Assembly: GCF_000182645.1 (NCBI RefSeq)
Contig: NZ_ACQA01000001.1
Location: 124,001-188,000, forward strand
DNA from: Brucella intermedia LMG 3301
Lineage (GTDB): Bacteria > Pseudomonadota > Alphaproteobacteria > Rhizobiales > Rhizobiaceae
Direction of reading: 5' to 3'
DNA: 64,000 nucleotides
The notes beneath the pieces are model-generated. The model saw only the letters and a list, made by a program, of their open reading frames with translations. It searched no databases and was not told the DNA's origin. The position numbers and the translations under genes are program-made. Shown piece by piece: positions 11,847-20,052 of the stretch; positions within the stretch are counted from its first letter, which is position 1, and every line of letters starts with the position of its first letter.

Positions 11847-12677
11847 CTATTCCATCAGCCGTGCGGTGCCGGAAACGCGGATGGAACCGCCGCGCTCATT
11901 GCCGATCTGGGCGCGCAGGTGCGACGGGCTGCCCATATCCTCGCCCTGAAAGACTTCGATCTCACCGCCATGCGGCCAGCCGCTGTCGCGCAGATAAGCG
12001 GCAAAGGCAGCGGTCGCGGCACCGGTGGCCGGGTCTTCATAAACGCCGCCCGATGCAAACGGGTTGCGGCTGTGGAAGCGTCTTGGCGTCTCGGAATAGA
12101 TGAGCAGGATCGTCGTCCAGCCCTGCCGGTTCATCAGGGTGCGCCCGCGCGCCATGTCGTAATGCATCGAGGCGAGCCTCTCGCGGGAACGAAGCGGCAG
12201 CACGATATGGTCCGCACCGGCGTGGATCAGCGCGGGAGCAAGACCGGGCGCCAGATCGTCCCTTTCAAAGCTGAACAGCGCCAGCGCCTGCTCCACTTCC
12301 GCATCGTTGGCAGCGCGCTGGCGGGTTGGCGGCGATTGCAGGCTGGCGGCGAACAACTCGCCTTCCTTGCGGCCATCGACGCTGATATCGCCATTGTTGA
12401 GCTTGAGCGCGAAACGCCCGTCGCCCTCGCGCATGGCCAGCGCAGCGCCGAGCGCAATGGTGGCATGGCCGCAGAACGGAACTTCCATTTCCGGCGCAAA
12501 ATAACGAACGCGCCAGCTGTCGCCTTCCGGCGCGGCAAAGGCGGTTTCGGAAAAGCCGACATCCTTGGCGATCTTCTGCATGTCTTGCGGGGAGGGCAGG
12601 TGATCGGCAATCAGCACTCCAGCGGGATTGCCGCCCTGGTTGCCTTGCGAAAAGGCTGCAATGCGCAACACGTCCAT
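11847..12677 (-). CDS. PhzF family isomerase-like protein
   Basis: This 276-residue protein has the diaminopimelate-epimerase-like fold of the PhzF family. Family hallmarks are present: GNPAGV near the N-terminus, the SETAF segment carrying the proposed catalytic Glu, FCGHATIA in the middle, and DPATGAATAAFAAYL near the C-terminus. PhzF itself isomerises a phenazine precursor, but most homologues have unknown substrates and no phenazine genes are visible here. The ATG at 12677 is preceded by GAGGAG; an upstream in-frame start at 12746 lacks such a site. It is the most downstream of three codirectional genes after the methyltransferase and LysE genes. Confidence 0.88.
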   Translation of the reverse strand: MDVLRIAAFSQGNQGGNPAGVLIADHLPSPQDMQKIAKDVGFSETAFAAPEGDSWRVRYFAPEMEVPFCGHATIALGAALAMREGDGRFALKLNNGDISVDGRKEGELFAASLQSPPTRQRAANDAEVEQALALFSFERDDLAPGLAPALIHAGADHIVLPLRSRERLASMHYDMARGRTLMNRQGWTTILLIYSETPRRFHSRNPFASGGVYEDPATGAATAAFAAYLRDSGWPHGGEIEVFQGEDMGSPSHLRAQIGNERGGSIRVSGTARLME

Positions 12678-12742
12678 GGTTTCTCCTCGCCAGTCTGATT
12701 CGTGTCCCGCCCCTCCCCATAAAGAGCGTGAAATGTGGCTGG

Positions 12743-13480
12743 TCAAGCTGTCTGTCGGCTAGCGGAAACTATCAACAGCATGGGCCGCTCCATTTCCTCC
12801 GACAGCCCCGGCCATGCCTCGATCTGCTCCGCGGAGGGGCGCCATTCCTCCAGGCGATTGATGGCAAATCCTGTATCGATCAGGGCGTTGACCGTGGTGC
12901 TGAGACGACGGTGATATTTGATGACGCCTTCCGCCAGCCAGTCGGTCCGCCGCTCTCCCTCCACGGCATAATGATCGACAGGCCAGTGCTTCCCGCCATT
13001 CTGGTCTTCGATCCAGCCCGGCGCCAGCGGTGCCATGAAGATCGGATGCTCGATCGTGGATACGAAACGGCCTTCCGTCCGCAAAGCCGCATGGATCGTT
13101 TTCAAAAGACGCGGAAAATCGCGAATATAATGAAACGCCAGCGAACTATAGACGAGATCGAAGCTCGCTTCGGGAAGGTCCAGCTCTTCCATGTCCGCCT
13201 GAACATAACGGACAGCGTCATCCGGCGTGTCGCGGCGCGCGCGTTCGAGCATGTTTTCCGAAAGGTCGTAACCGATGACAGAGGCCGCGCCCTGTTCGCG
13301 GGCGAAGCGGGCGAACCAGCCGAAACCGCAACCGAGATCGGCGACATCGCGGCCTGTCAGGTCTGGCAGAAGGGAACGGACAAAGGGCCATTCCGGTGCG
13401 CCGTCCAGCCCGTGTACCGAGCGTGGCAACTGGCTGTAGGCTGTGAAGAAATCGTCGCGGTCATAAATGTTCTGGGCCAT
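12743..13480 (-). CDS. Class I SAM-dependent methyltransferase (type 11-like)
   Basis: This 245-residue soluble protein has a Rossmann-type methyltransferase domain. Motif I is VADLGCGFGWFA (about 46-57), an acidic residue ends the second strand (IGYDLS), and DLVYSSLAFHY corresponds to the motif IV/post-motif region. The substrate is unknown; homologues act on small molecules or quinones. It begins 3 bases after the stop of the LysE-family gene, so the two are almost certainly cotranscribed. The PhzF-like gene follows 65 bases later. The grouping suggests modification and export of a small molecule, but that is inference. Confidence 0.85.
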   Translation of the reverse strand: MAQNIYDRDDFFTAYSQLPRSVHGLDGAPEWPFVRSLLPDLTGRDVADLGCGFGWFARFAREQGAASVIGYDLSENMLERARRDTPDDAVRYVQADMEELDLPEASFDLVYSSLAFHYIRDFPRLLKTIHAALRTEGRFVSTIEHPIFMAPLAPGWIEDQNGGKHWPVDHYAVEGERRTDWLAEGVIKYHRRLSTTVNALIDTGFAINRLEEWRPSAEQIEAWPGLSEEMERPMLLIVSASRQTA

Positions 13481-13483
13481 GGT

Positions 13484-14095
13484 CTATCGTTCGGTCAGTG
13501 CGAGTTTGGCCCCGAGCGCGACGAAGGCGGCTGCAAAGCTGCGGCGCATCCATGCAAGCACGGCGGGGCGTGAGATGATCTGGTTACGGACGGCAGCGGC
13601 AAAGACACCGTAGATCGCAAACACCACGAATGTCATGGCCATGAAGACGAGCGACAGTTCCACCATGCGCGCCACCGTTGCGCCCTGTTGCGTATTCACG
13701 AATTGCGGCAGGAAGGCAAAGAAGAATATCGACAGTTTGGGGTTGAGAAGGTTGACGAGGATCGCAGACCGGATGACTTCCCGGTCTGAACGCGGCGCGT
13801 CATCGGTCTCGATTTTCAACGTGCCGTGCTCCTTGAGCGTCATCCAGGCCATATAGAGCAGATAGGCGACGCCCGCATATTTGATGAGCTCGAAAGCCAG
13901 TGCGCTGGCATGGAGCAGGGCAGCAAGGCCGGTCACGGCAGCCAGCATGTGCGGCACGATGCCAAGCGTGCAGCCAAGCGCGGCAATGACCGATGCGCGT
14001 GCGCCACGGGACAGTCCTGCCGCAAGCGTTACCAGCACGCCGGTGCCCGGCGACGCAACTATGATGAAGGATGTCAGCAGAAATTCGATGCTCAT
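13484..14095 (-). CDS. LysE/RhtB family amino-acid exporter
   Basis: This 203-residue inner-membrane protein has about six hydrophobic segments. It shows the family's N-terminal pattern, with PGTGVL near residue 16-21 followed by glycine- and alanine-rich helices, and a central NLLNPK motif typical of LysE/RhtB proteins. These carriers export amino acids or derivatives by proton antiport; the substrate cannot be read from sequence. It is the first gene of the pair with the methyltransferase, with a 3-base gap. A 33-bp repeat lies upstream, between it and the sugar kinase gene. Confidence 0.87.
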   Translation of the reverse strand: MSIEFLLTSFIIVASPGTGVLVTLAAGLSRGARASVIAALGCTLGIVPHMLAAVTGLAALLHASALAFELIKYAGVAYLLYMAWMTLKEHGTLKIETDDAPRSDREVIRSAILVNLLNPKLSIFFFAFLPQFVNTQQGATVARMVELSLVFMAMTFVVFAIYGVFAAAVRNQIISRPAVLAWMRRSFAAAFVALGAKLALTER

Positions 14096-14126
14096 GATGC
14101 GTCAGCTTTCCTTTGCGCATTGTCCG

Positions 14127-14159
14127 CGCAAAACCGCTTCGCACTTTTGCTGGAAATGC
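14127..14159. repeat. 33-bp intergenic repeat, copy 1
   Basis: This segment is the exact reverse complement of 51017-51049. It lies between the divergently spaced ends of the sugar kinase and LysE genes. The core (CCGCTTCGCACTTTT) resembles widespread Rhizobiales intergenic elements. Here only half of the longer element seen at 51013-51118 is present. Confidence 0.8.
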
Positions 14160-14222
14160 CCGTACCGGTAATGGCGAACTGGCAATGCTCGTGCGGGCAT
14201 CATGTCACGGCTTTGCCGTGCG

Positions 14223-15149
14223 TCAATCCTTCATCTCATGCGCCCATGGCGGGTTTGCCCCTGCGCGGGCGACGGTTACGGCAGCAGCCCGCACCCCTAG
14301 CGCGACAGCGGAATGAATCTGGTCTTCGGTAAGGTCCGCGAGCGCATCCTTGTCGAGAAGGCCCTGATTGTGAAGGCTGGCGAGAATGCCCGCATTGACC
14401 GTATCGCCTGCGCCAACCGTGTCGACCACGTCCACTTTTACGCCGGGCACGCGCACGGTTGCCCGCGCGGTATAGGCATCGGCCCCATGCGCACCCTTGG
14501 TGATGACCACCAGTCTAGGCCCAAGCTTCAGCCATTCGGCGGCGATTTCGTCGTGGCTGCCCTTTTCGCCGAACCAGTCGAGGTCTTCGTCGGAAAGCTT
14601 GACGATATCGGCGAGCGCGATCATGCGCTTCATGCGGGCCAGATGCTTTTCGCGGTCAGTGATGAAGCTGGTGCGGATATTCGGATCAAGGAACATGACC
14701 CGCTTAGGCGCCTCGCGCGTCATCAGCGCCTCATAGACACTGCCGCACGGCTCGGAAAACAGGCTGATGCAGCCAAACAGCATGGCGTCGACGGCGTCGT
14801 CCACATAGGGCATGTCGCTCTCGGCCAGCATGCGGCCGGCCGTGTTCTCGTCGTAGAAGGCGTAGCGGGCCTGCCCATCCACCAGGCGCACGAAAGCCAG
14901 TGTCGTCGGACGATCCGAGATGGCGGCGAAGGAATAATCGACATTGGACCGCGCCAGCGTGTCGCGCAGTATCTCGCCGAAAAAATCCGACGAGATACCG
15001 GAGAAAAATCCGGTCGGAACATCGAGACGCCCAAGCGCAATGGCCGTATTGAAAACCGAACCGCCTGCAAAGGGCTGAAACGCGGTCTCGCCCGCTGCGG
15101 TTTCGCGGGGCAGCATGTCGATCAGGGATTCACCGCAGCAAAGGATCAT
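14223..15149 (-). CDS. PfkB family carbohydrate kinase, probable fructokinase
   Basis: This 308-residue cytosolic sugar kinase has both PfkB signatures: the N-terminal glycine-rich GGSVFNTAIALGRL (29-42) and the C-terminal DTVGAGDTVNAG, whose Asp is the catalytic base and whose glycines form the anion hole. The sequence pattern and size fit bacterial fructokinases, which make fructose 6-phosphate, but ribokinase-family members with other sugars cannot be excluded. The ATG at 15149 gives the usual N-terminus (MILCCGE); an upstream start at 15212 would lie next to the SDR terminator. No sugar transporter is adjacent. Confidence 0.85.
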   Translation of the reverse strand: MILCCGESLIDMLPRETAAGETAFQPFAGGSVFNTAIALGRLDVPTGFFSGISSDFFGEILRDTLARSNVDYSFAAISDRPTTLAFVRLVDGQARYAFYDENTAGRMLAESDMPYVDDAVDAMLFGCISLFSEPCGSVYEALMTREAPKRVMFLDPNIRTSFITDREKHLARMKRMIALADIVKLSDEDLDWFGEKGSHDEIAAEWLKLGPRLVVITKGAHGADAYTARATVRVPGVKVDVVDTVGAGDTVNAGILASLHNQGLLDKDALADLTEDQIHSAVALGVRAAAVTVARAGANPPWAHEMKD

Positions 15150-15192
15150 CGGTCGTTTCTCTGGTTCTAAATCGATTGAATGGAGATAAACA

Positions 15193-15225
15193 AAAAGCGC
15201 GGAGAATTTCAATCTCCGCGCTTTT
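15193..15225 (-). terminator. Terminator of the SDR gene
   Basis: A 13-bp inverted repeat (AAAAGCGCGGAGA, 15193-15205, and TCTCCGCGCTTTT, 15213-15225) has a 7-base loop. On the minus strand the stem ends in a run of U. It lies 8 bases after the SDR stop and before the sugar kinase start. Confidence 0.85.
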
Positions 15226-15232
15226 CATGGTG

Positions 15233-16024
15233 TCAGACGTGCTGGCCGCCATTGATATGGATTTCCGAGCCGGTCACATAGGATGAGGCTTCGGAGCAAA
15301 GGAAGTATATGGTTTCCGCCACTTCCGATGTCTTGCCGAGGCGGCGCATGGGAAGCTGTTCCACCAGCTTGTCCGTTCCCGGCGAAAGGATCGCCGTATC
15401 GATCTCGCCCGGTGCGATGGCATTGACGCGAATGCCATAGGGGCCGAAATCGGATGCCATCTCGCGGGTAAGCGCGGCGAGTGCGGCCTTGGATGTCGCA
15501 TAGGCTGTGCCAGCGAAGGGGTGCACGCGGCTGCCAGCTATAGAGGTCACATTGACGACCGAGCCTTGCGCTGCTTCCAGTTCCTTGAACAGGCCGCGCG
15601 CCAGCATGATCGGCGCCATGAAGTTCACCTGAAACACGTCGCGCCAGACTGCCATTGGCGTTTCGATGGAATTCATGCGGCGTCCGCCTTCCGCCTTGGG
15701 CGAAATGCCGGCATTGTTGACCAGCGCATGAAGCTTGCTGCCATCGGCTTCGAGACGGCGGCGGATTTCGGCAATTGCCTTGCCGACATCCTCCTGATCG
15801 GCGAGGTCCACCTTGATGTGATCTTCCGGGCCGGCCGGCCACGGGCAATTGTCGGAAAAATCCTGTCGCGAGCAGGTGATGACGCGCCATCCGGCGCGCG
15901 AAAAGCGCTTCACTGTCGCGTGCCCGATACCACGGCTGGCGCCGGTCAGGACCAGCGTCTTGCGTTCGGCATCTGCCTTGGAAGTATCGGAACCGGCAAC
16001 GTCTGTTTTGGTGACTGGGGACAT
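15233..16024 (-). CDS. Short-chain dehydrogenase/reductase (SDR) family oxidoreductase
   Basis: This 263-residue classical SDR carries the dinucleotide motif TGASRGIG (27-34), NNAG (103-106) and the catalytic Ser161, Tyr175 and Lys179. It ends with the usual GGQHV-type C-terminus. The substrate is unknown. The start at 16024 has GAGCGAGG just upstream and trims a poorly conserved leader; an in-frame ATG at 16066 is the alternative. It is monocistronic, with its own terminator downstream and the cupin gene 137 bases upstream in the same direction. Confidence 0.87.
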   Translation of the reverse strand: MSPVTKTDVAGSDTSKADAERKTLVLTGASRGIGHATVKRFSRAGWRVITCSRQDFSDNCPWPAGPEDHIKVDLADQEDVGKAIAEIRRRLEADGSKLHALVNNAGISPKAEGGRRMNSIETPMAVWRDVFQVNFMAPIMLARGLFKELEAAQGSVVNVTSIAGSRVHPFAGTAYATSKAALAALTREMASDFGPYGIRVNAIAPGEIDTAILSPGTDKLVEQLPMRRLGKTSEVAETIYFLCSEASSYVTGSEIHINGGQHV

Positions 16025-16161
16025 GGAAACCTCGCTCTCCGATCTTGAATAGACCAAGCCGCTCAAGATTTCGAGGGGAATCGGAGCACATTCTGAGCTA
16101 CTGCGCGGTTAACCAGTTCCCGGTGAGAGAAATTCATCGGGAACCGGGGCTCACGGCTTGC

Positions 16162-16575
16162 TCAGCGCGGAACGTATTGCTCCAGCTCCGGCAACAGGAC
16201 GACGCTTTCCTGCTCGTTTGGATCGGTTCGCGCTATTATGGCTGTCGCGGGCTTGTCGCTGAGATTGGCGGGAAGATGCGGGACGCCTGCCGGAATGTAG
16301 AACATCTCCCCTTCGCGAACGATGACATGCTCCTCGAGCTTTTCGCCGAACCAGCAATGCGTTTCGCCGGAAAGTGCATAGATCGCCGTCTCGTGGGAAG
16401 CATGAAGATGGGCCTTGGCGCGGGCACCCGGCGGGATGGTCAGAAGATGCATGCAAATGCCTTCCGAACCGACAGTTTCGGCTGCAATTCCTTCAAAATA
16501 TTCAAGGCCCTGTTTCCCGGAATAAGTGTTTCCGGGACGGACGATCCGGCAGACCGGTTTCGATGAACTATTCAT
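16162..16575 (-). CDS. Cupin-2 domain protein
   Basis: This is a 137-residue single-domain cupin. The metal-binding motif 1 is visible as KAHLHASHE with its histidines, followed by a glycine (LSGETHCWFGE). Motif 2 appears as IPAGVPH, with a final conserved His. Such small cupins are isomerases, dioxygenase-like enzymes or sensors; nothing here fixes the role. It is bounded by the PBP start on one side and the SDR gene on the other, with no tight operon partner. Confidence 0.83.
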   Translation of the reverse strand: MNSSSKPVCRIVRPGNTYSGKQGLEYFEGIAAETVGSEGICMHLLTIPPGARAKAHLHASHETAIYALSGETHCWFGEKLEEHVIVREGEMFYIPAGVPHLPANLSDKPATAIIARTDPNEQESVVLLPELEQYVPR

Positions 16576-16614
16576 TCTCTGCCTTCCTTCTAAAATGACT
16601 TTTGTTGCTAAGGT

Positions 16615-18894
16615 TTATTGCGAGTTCCCCATTATGATATCGAGCAGTGTCGTGGATTTTCCCGATTGTTGCGGTTGTCCGCCGCCGACATCGCCCGGGG
16701 GCAACGGACGGAAATCGTCATTGGCATTGGCCGGGTAAGCCACAGCACCGGGCTGCTGGACGGTGCCGCGCATCGTGGAATCCGGGGCAGGCGGCCAATA
16801 GCCGTCATCGCCATTACCCGCCATCGGCTGGCCGCTATAGGGATCCTGCGGCATCATGCCTGGATCGTAAGGCGCATTCGGGTCGATGCCGTCGCTGCCG
16901 CCGGGGACGATGTTCTGGATGTCGTAATGGCCGGGAAGCTCGGCGATCGGCACGCCCTTGTGCGCTTCCTTCATGAAGCTTTTCCAGGCCGCGACCGGCA
17001 AGGTCGCGCCGAACACGCGCTTCATGCCCTTGCCATCGTCATTGCCGAACCACACGCCGGTCGTGAGGTTGGCGGTATAGCCGACGAACCATGCATCGCG
17101 GAAATTCTGGCTGGTGCCGGTCTTGCCGGCGGCGGGCCAGCCGAAGGCGGCGCGCTTTGCCGTCCCGTCTTCGACGGTGCGCCGCAACATCGCGTTCATC
17201 ATGCCGACATTACGCTCGTCAATGACGCGTGGGCCGACGCCATCTTCCTTCTGGTAGAGAACCTTGTCCTCGGAATCAGTCACTTTGGTTATGAAATAGA
17301 CCGGCGCGCGATAGCCGCCATTGGCAAATGGCACATAAGCATCGGTCAGTTCCAGCAATGTCACTTCCGATGTGCCAAGCGCCAGCGAGGCGTTGGCCTC
17401 GAGTTTCGACTGAACGCCGAGCCGGTGCGCCGTGTCGATCACGGTCTGCGGACCGACTTCCATGACGAGCTGTGCGGCGACGGAGTTCAGCGAGTGGGAA
17501 AGTGCTGTGGCCAGCGTCACCTGCCCCATATATTTGCCGTTGTCATTGCTGGGGGTCCATTTGCCGATGCGGACCGGTGCGTCGTTGCGCACGGAGTCCG
17601 GTGTGCGGCCCTGTTCAAGCGCCGTCAGATAGACGAAGGGCTTGAAGGAGGAGGCGGGCTGGCGGCGGGCATCCGTTACACGGTCGAACTGGCTGGTGGC
17701 ATAATCGACCCCGCCGACCATGGCGCGAACCGCGCCGGTGCTGTCGATGGAAACAAGCGCGCCCTGGCTCGCATTCATCTTTTTGCCGTTCTGGGAAATC
17801 TGGTCCTTGATAGCCTCTTCGCCTGCGCGCTGCAGGTTGAGATCGATCGTGGTGTGAACGGTAATGTCGTCCTTCGCCTCACCGATCAGTTCGGGCAGCG
17901 CGGCCACCACCTTGTCGGCGACATAGTTTTCCGAACCCTGCCAGTAGGAAGGCGCCCGTGTCGGCGGTTCGCTTTCGGCGATGGCCATCTGGCTGTCGTC
18001 GATCATGCCTTCCTCACGCATCGCGCCCAGCACCAGCTTGGCGCGCGCGGCGGCGGCTTCCGGATCGCGGGCAGGCGACAGGCGCGACGGAGCCTTCAGG
18101 AGACCGGCCAAGGTCGCCGCTTCCATCAGGTTCACCTCCTTGGCGGACTTGTTGAAATAACGCCGCGAGGCTGCATCGACGCCGAACGCGCCAGAACCGA
18201 GATAAACTCGGTTCAGATACATCTCCAGAATCTGGTCCTTGGTGTATTTGTGCTCCAGCCACAGGGCGAGCATGACTTCCTGCACCTTGCGTTCCAGCGT
18301 GCGGTCGGGCGAGAGAAACAGGTTCTTGGCAAGCTGCTGCGTGAGCGTCGAGCCGCCCTGAACGGCGCGACCAGAAACGACATTGGTTACAACCGCGCGG
18401 GCAAGGCCGATGGGGTCGATGCCGAAATGCGAATAGAAGCGGCGGTCCTCGATGGCGATGACCGCCTTCGGGATGAAAGGAGACATCTCCTGCAGGCTGA
18501 CCGCCTCGCCGCCGGTCGTGCCGCGATTGGCGATCAGGTTGCCGTTGACGTCGACGATGCGCACATTGGGTGGACGGTCGGGAATGGCCCAGTCGGTCGT
18601 CGGCGGCATCTTGGCCGCGAAATAGACCAGCATGCCCGCAAAGGCGATGCCGCCCCACAGGCCGAGCACCAGGCACCAGTAGATCGAGCGGCGCACAAAG
18701 CCGAAGAAGCCGCGCGGCTTCTTCTTGCCGAGGCGCGACGCGCGCGGTTCCGGTCCATCCGATTGCCTGCGTCGGCGCTGCTGCGAGCGAGCCATGCGGT
18801 CCTCCTCGTCGACGCGAAAAACCTCATCGTCTTTTTTCTCTTCGCCACCGAAGGAAGGTTCGATGCGCCGGTTTTTGTCGTCACGCGATGCCAT
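16615..18894 (-). CDS. Class A penicillin-binding protein (PBP1A family)
   Basis: This bifunctional peptidoglycan synthase polymerises lipid II and crosslinks the stem peptides. Counting from the ATG at 18894 (759 residues), a highly charged cytoplasmic N-terminus (1-65) precedes one membrane anchor (about 70-92). The GT51 domain follows, with catalytic Glu149 in EDRRFYSH and GGSTLTQQLAKN (180-191). The transpeptidase has Ser415-x-x-Lys418, Ser468-Leu-Asn470 and KTG at 591-593. The tail after about 690 is rich in Pro and Gly. The start is uncertain: ATGs at 18930 and 18951 and a TTG at 18960 are in frame, and none has a clear ribosome-binding site. Confidence 0.92.
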   Translation of the reverse strand: MASRDDKNRRIEPSFGGEEKKDDEVFRVDEEDRMARSQQRRRRQSDGPEPRASRLGKKKPRGFFGFVRRSIYWCLVLGLWGGIAFAGMLVYFAAKMPPTTDWAIPDRPPNVRIVDVNGNLIANRGTTGGEAVSLQEMSPFIPKAVIAIEDRRFYSHFGIDPIGLARAVVTNVVSGRAVQGGSTLTQQLAKNLFLSPDRTLERKVQEVMLALWLEHKYTKDQILEMYLNRVYLGSGAFGVDAASRRYFNKSAKEVNLMEAATLAGLLKAPSRLSPARDPEAAAARAKLVLGAMREEGMIDDSQMAIAESEPPTRAPSYWQGSENYVADKVVAALPELIGEAKDDITVHTTIDLNLQRAGEEAIKDQISQNGKKMNASQGALVSIDSTGAVRAMVGGVDYATSQFDRVTDARRQPASSFKPFVYLTALEQGRTPDSVRNDAPVRIGKWTPSNDNGKYMGQVTLATALSHSLNSVAAQLVMEVGPQTVIDTAHRLGVQSKLEANASLALGTSEVTLLELTDAYVPFANGGYRAPVYFITKVTDSEDKVLYQKEDGVGPRVIDERNVGMMNAMLRRTVEDGTAKRAAFGWPAAGKTGTSQNFRDAWFVGYTANLTTGVWFGNDDGKGMKRVFGATLPVAAWKSFMKEAHKGVPIAELPGHYDIQNIVPGGSDGIDPNAPYDPGMMPQDPYSGQPMAGNGDDGYWPPAPDSTMRGTVQQPGAVAYPANANDDFRPLPPGDVGGGQPQQSGKSTTLLDIIMGNSQ

Positions 18895-19060
18895 GTCAGT
18901 CTGGAGCCGCCCACCCGATTGCCGGTCCATGCCGTGATGCGGACCGGTCATTTTGAACAATGTCTGCGTGCTTTACGGGGTTTTGCGCCGCAAAAGCAAA
19001 TAGGGCCTAATGCGGTGCAGGGTAAATGCGGCAGTTTAAAGGGACGTAAATCTTCAATAC

Positions 19061-19092
19061 ACAAAAAAAGGCCCCACCGGAGTGGGGCCTTT
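19061..19092 (-). terminator. Terminator of the outer-membrane protein gene
   Basis: An 11-bp stem (AAAGGCCCCAC, 19067-19077, with GTGGGGCCTTT, 19082-19092) has a 4-base loop. On the minus strand it is followed by seven consecutive U residues. It lies 23 bases downstream of the stop of the barrel protein gene. Confidence 0.93.
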
Positions 19093-19115
19093 CACAATCA
19101 CAAGCTGTCTTGAGC

Positions 19116-19805
19116 TTAGAACTTGTATGCGACGCCGAGGCGAACTTCGTTGGTCTTGAAGTCCTGATTGATGTTCAGGCCACCGAAGTCGATGTCCTTG
19201 TCACCGTAGTCGGTGTAGCGATATTCAAGGCGAACGATCAGGTTGTCGGTCGCGGCGTAATCCACGCCGGCACCTGCGGTCCAGCCGGTGAGCGTCTTGC
19301 TTTCAGAGAAGCTGCCGATACCGTCGATGCTGCCGCTGTTCTTGATGTTGCCGAAGGCCACACCACCAGCAAGGTAAGGCATGAAGCGATCAACCGCATA
19401 GCCGACGCGGGCGCGAACGGCACCGGACCAGCGAAGCTTGGTTTCGAAATCGCCAACTGCGAGGTCGCCGTCGAATACGTCGATATCCTTGGAGACGTCG
19501 TTATAGGTCACGTCACCGTCGATACCGAGAACAATGTTGTTGCCGAGGTCGAAATTATAACCGGCATAAACGCCACCGAGGAAACCATCCGGCTTGACAT
19601 CGCCATAGCTGAACACATCGCCGTCGAAGTTCGACTTGCCCCAGCCATAGCCGATCTGGCCACCAATATAGGCGCCGGTCCAGGTGAAGGACGGAGCAAC
19701 TACAACAGGAGCTGGTTCCTGTTCGATGACGGCGTCGGCAGCCTTTGCGCCCGTAGCGGCCACAAGGGCGACAGTCGATGCAAGAAGAAGGGCCTTGAGC
19801 TTCAT
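19116..19805 (-). CDS. Outer-membrane beta-barrel protein, Omp25/Omp31-like family
   Basis: This 229-residue protein has a signal peptide (MKLKALLLAST..., predicted cleavage after AKA at about residue 22). The mature part alternates polar and hydrophobic residues as in an 8-stranded barrel. It has the WTGAYIGGQIGYGWG first strand and the terminal aromatic residue (VAYKF) typical of BAM-assembled barrels. The family is the Brucella/Rhizobiales Omp25/Omp31/heat-resistant-OMP group of abundant surface proteins. The ATG at 19805 has an ideal AGGAGG site. It is monocistronic with a strong terminator, as expected for a highly expressed gene. Which paralogue it is cannot be settled here. Confidence 0.9.
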   Translation of the reverse strand: MKLKALLLASTVALVAATGAKAADAVIEQEPAPVVVAPSFTWTGAYIGGQIGYGWGKSNFDGDVFSYGDVKPDGFLGGVYAGYNFDLGNNIVLGIDGDVTYNDVSKDIDVFDGDLAVGDFETKLRWSGAVRARVGYAVDRFMPYLAGGVAFGNIKNSGSIDGIGSFSESKTLTGWTAGAGVDYAATDNLIVRLEYRYTDYGDKDIDFGGLNINQDFKTNEVRLGVAYKF

Positions 19806-20052
19806 GATAAACCTCCTGAAGGAAAGTCTCAGAACCAATATTTATCCCCAATATAAGCGATTGCTGTCAAAAGTCTGTAGCAAACGGGACACAGCAAGGG
19901 GAATGTCGCCCCCGCAGTACACGTTCCCGTGATCCGCTTGTGATGAGTCTCGACCGGAGACAGGCGCAATATGGCGCAGGCAGGCGCAAGTTCTTCGGGA
20001 TGTGATTATGCCGCCATTCAGGTTATAGAGGGCAGGAAAACTTGCGGGGAAC

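Noticed and set aside
16618..19113. An 831-codon plus-strand frame over the PBP gene
   Set aside because: It mirrors the PBP coding frame, runs through its motifs in antisense, and lacks any domain or start signal.
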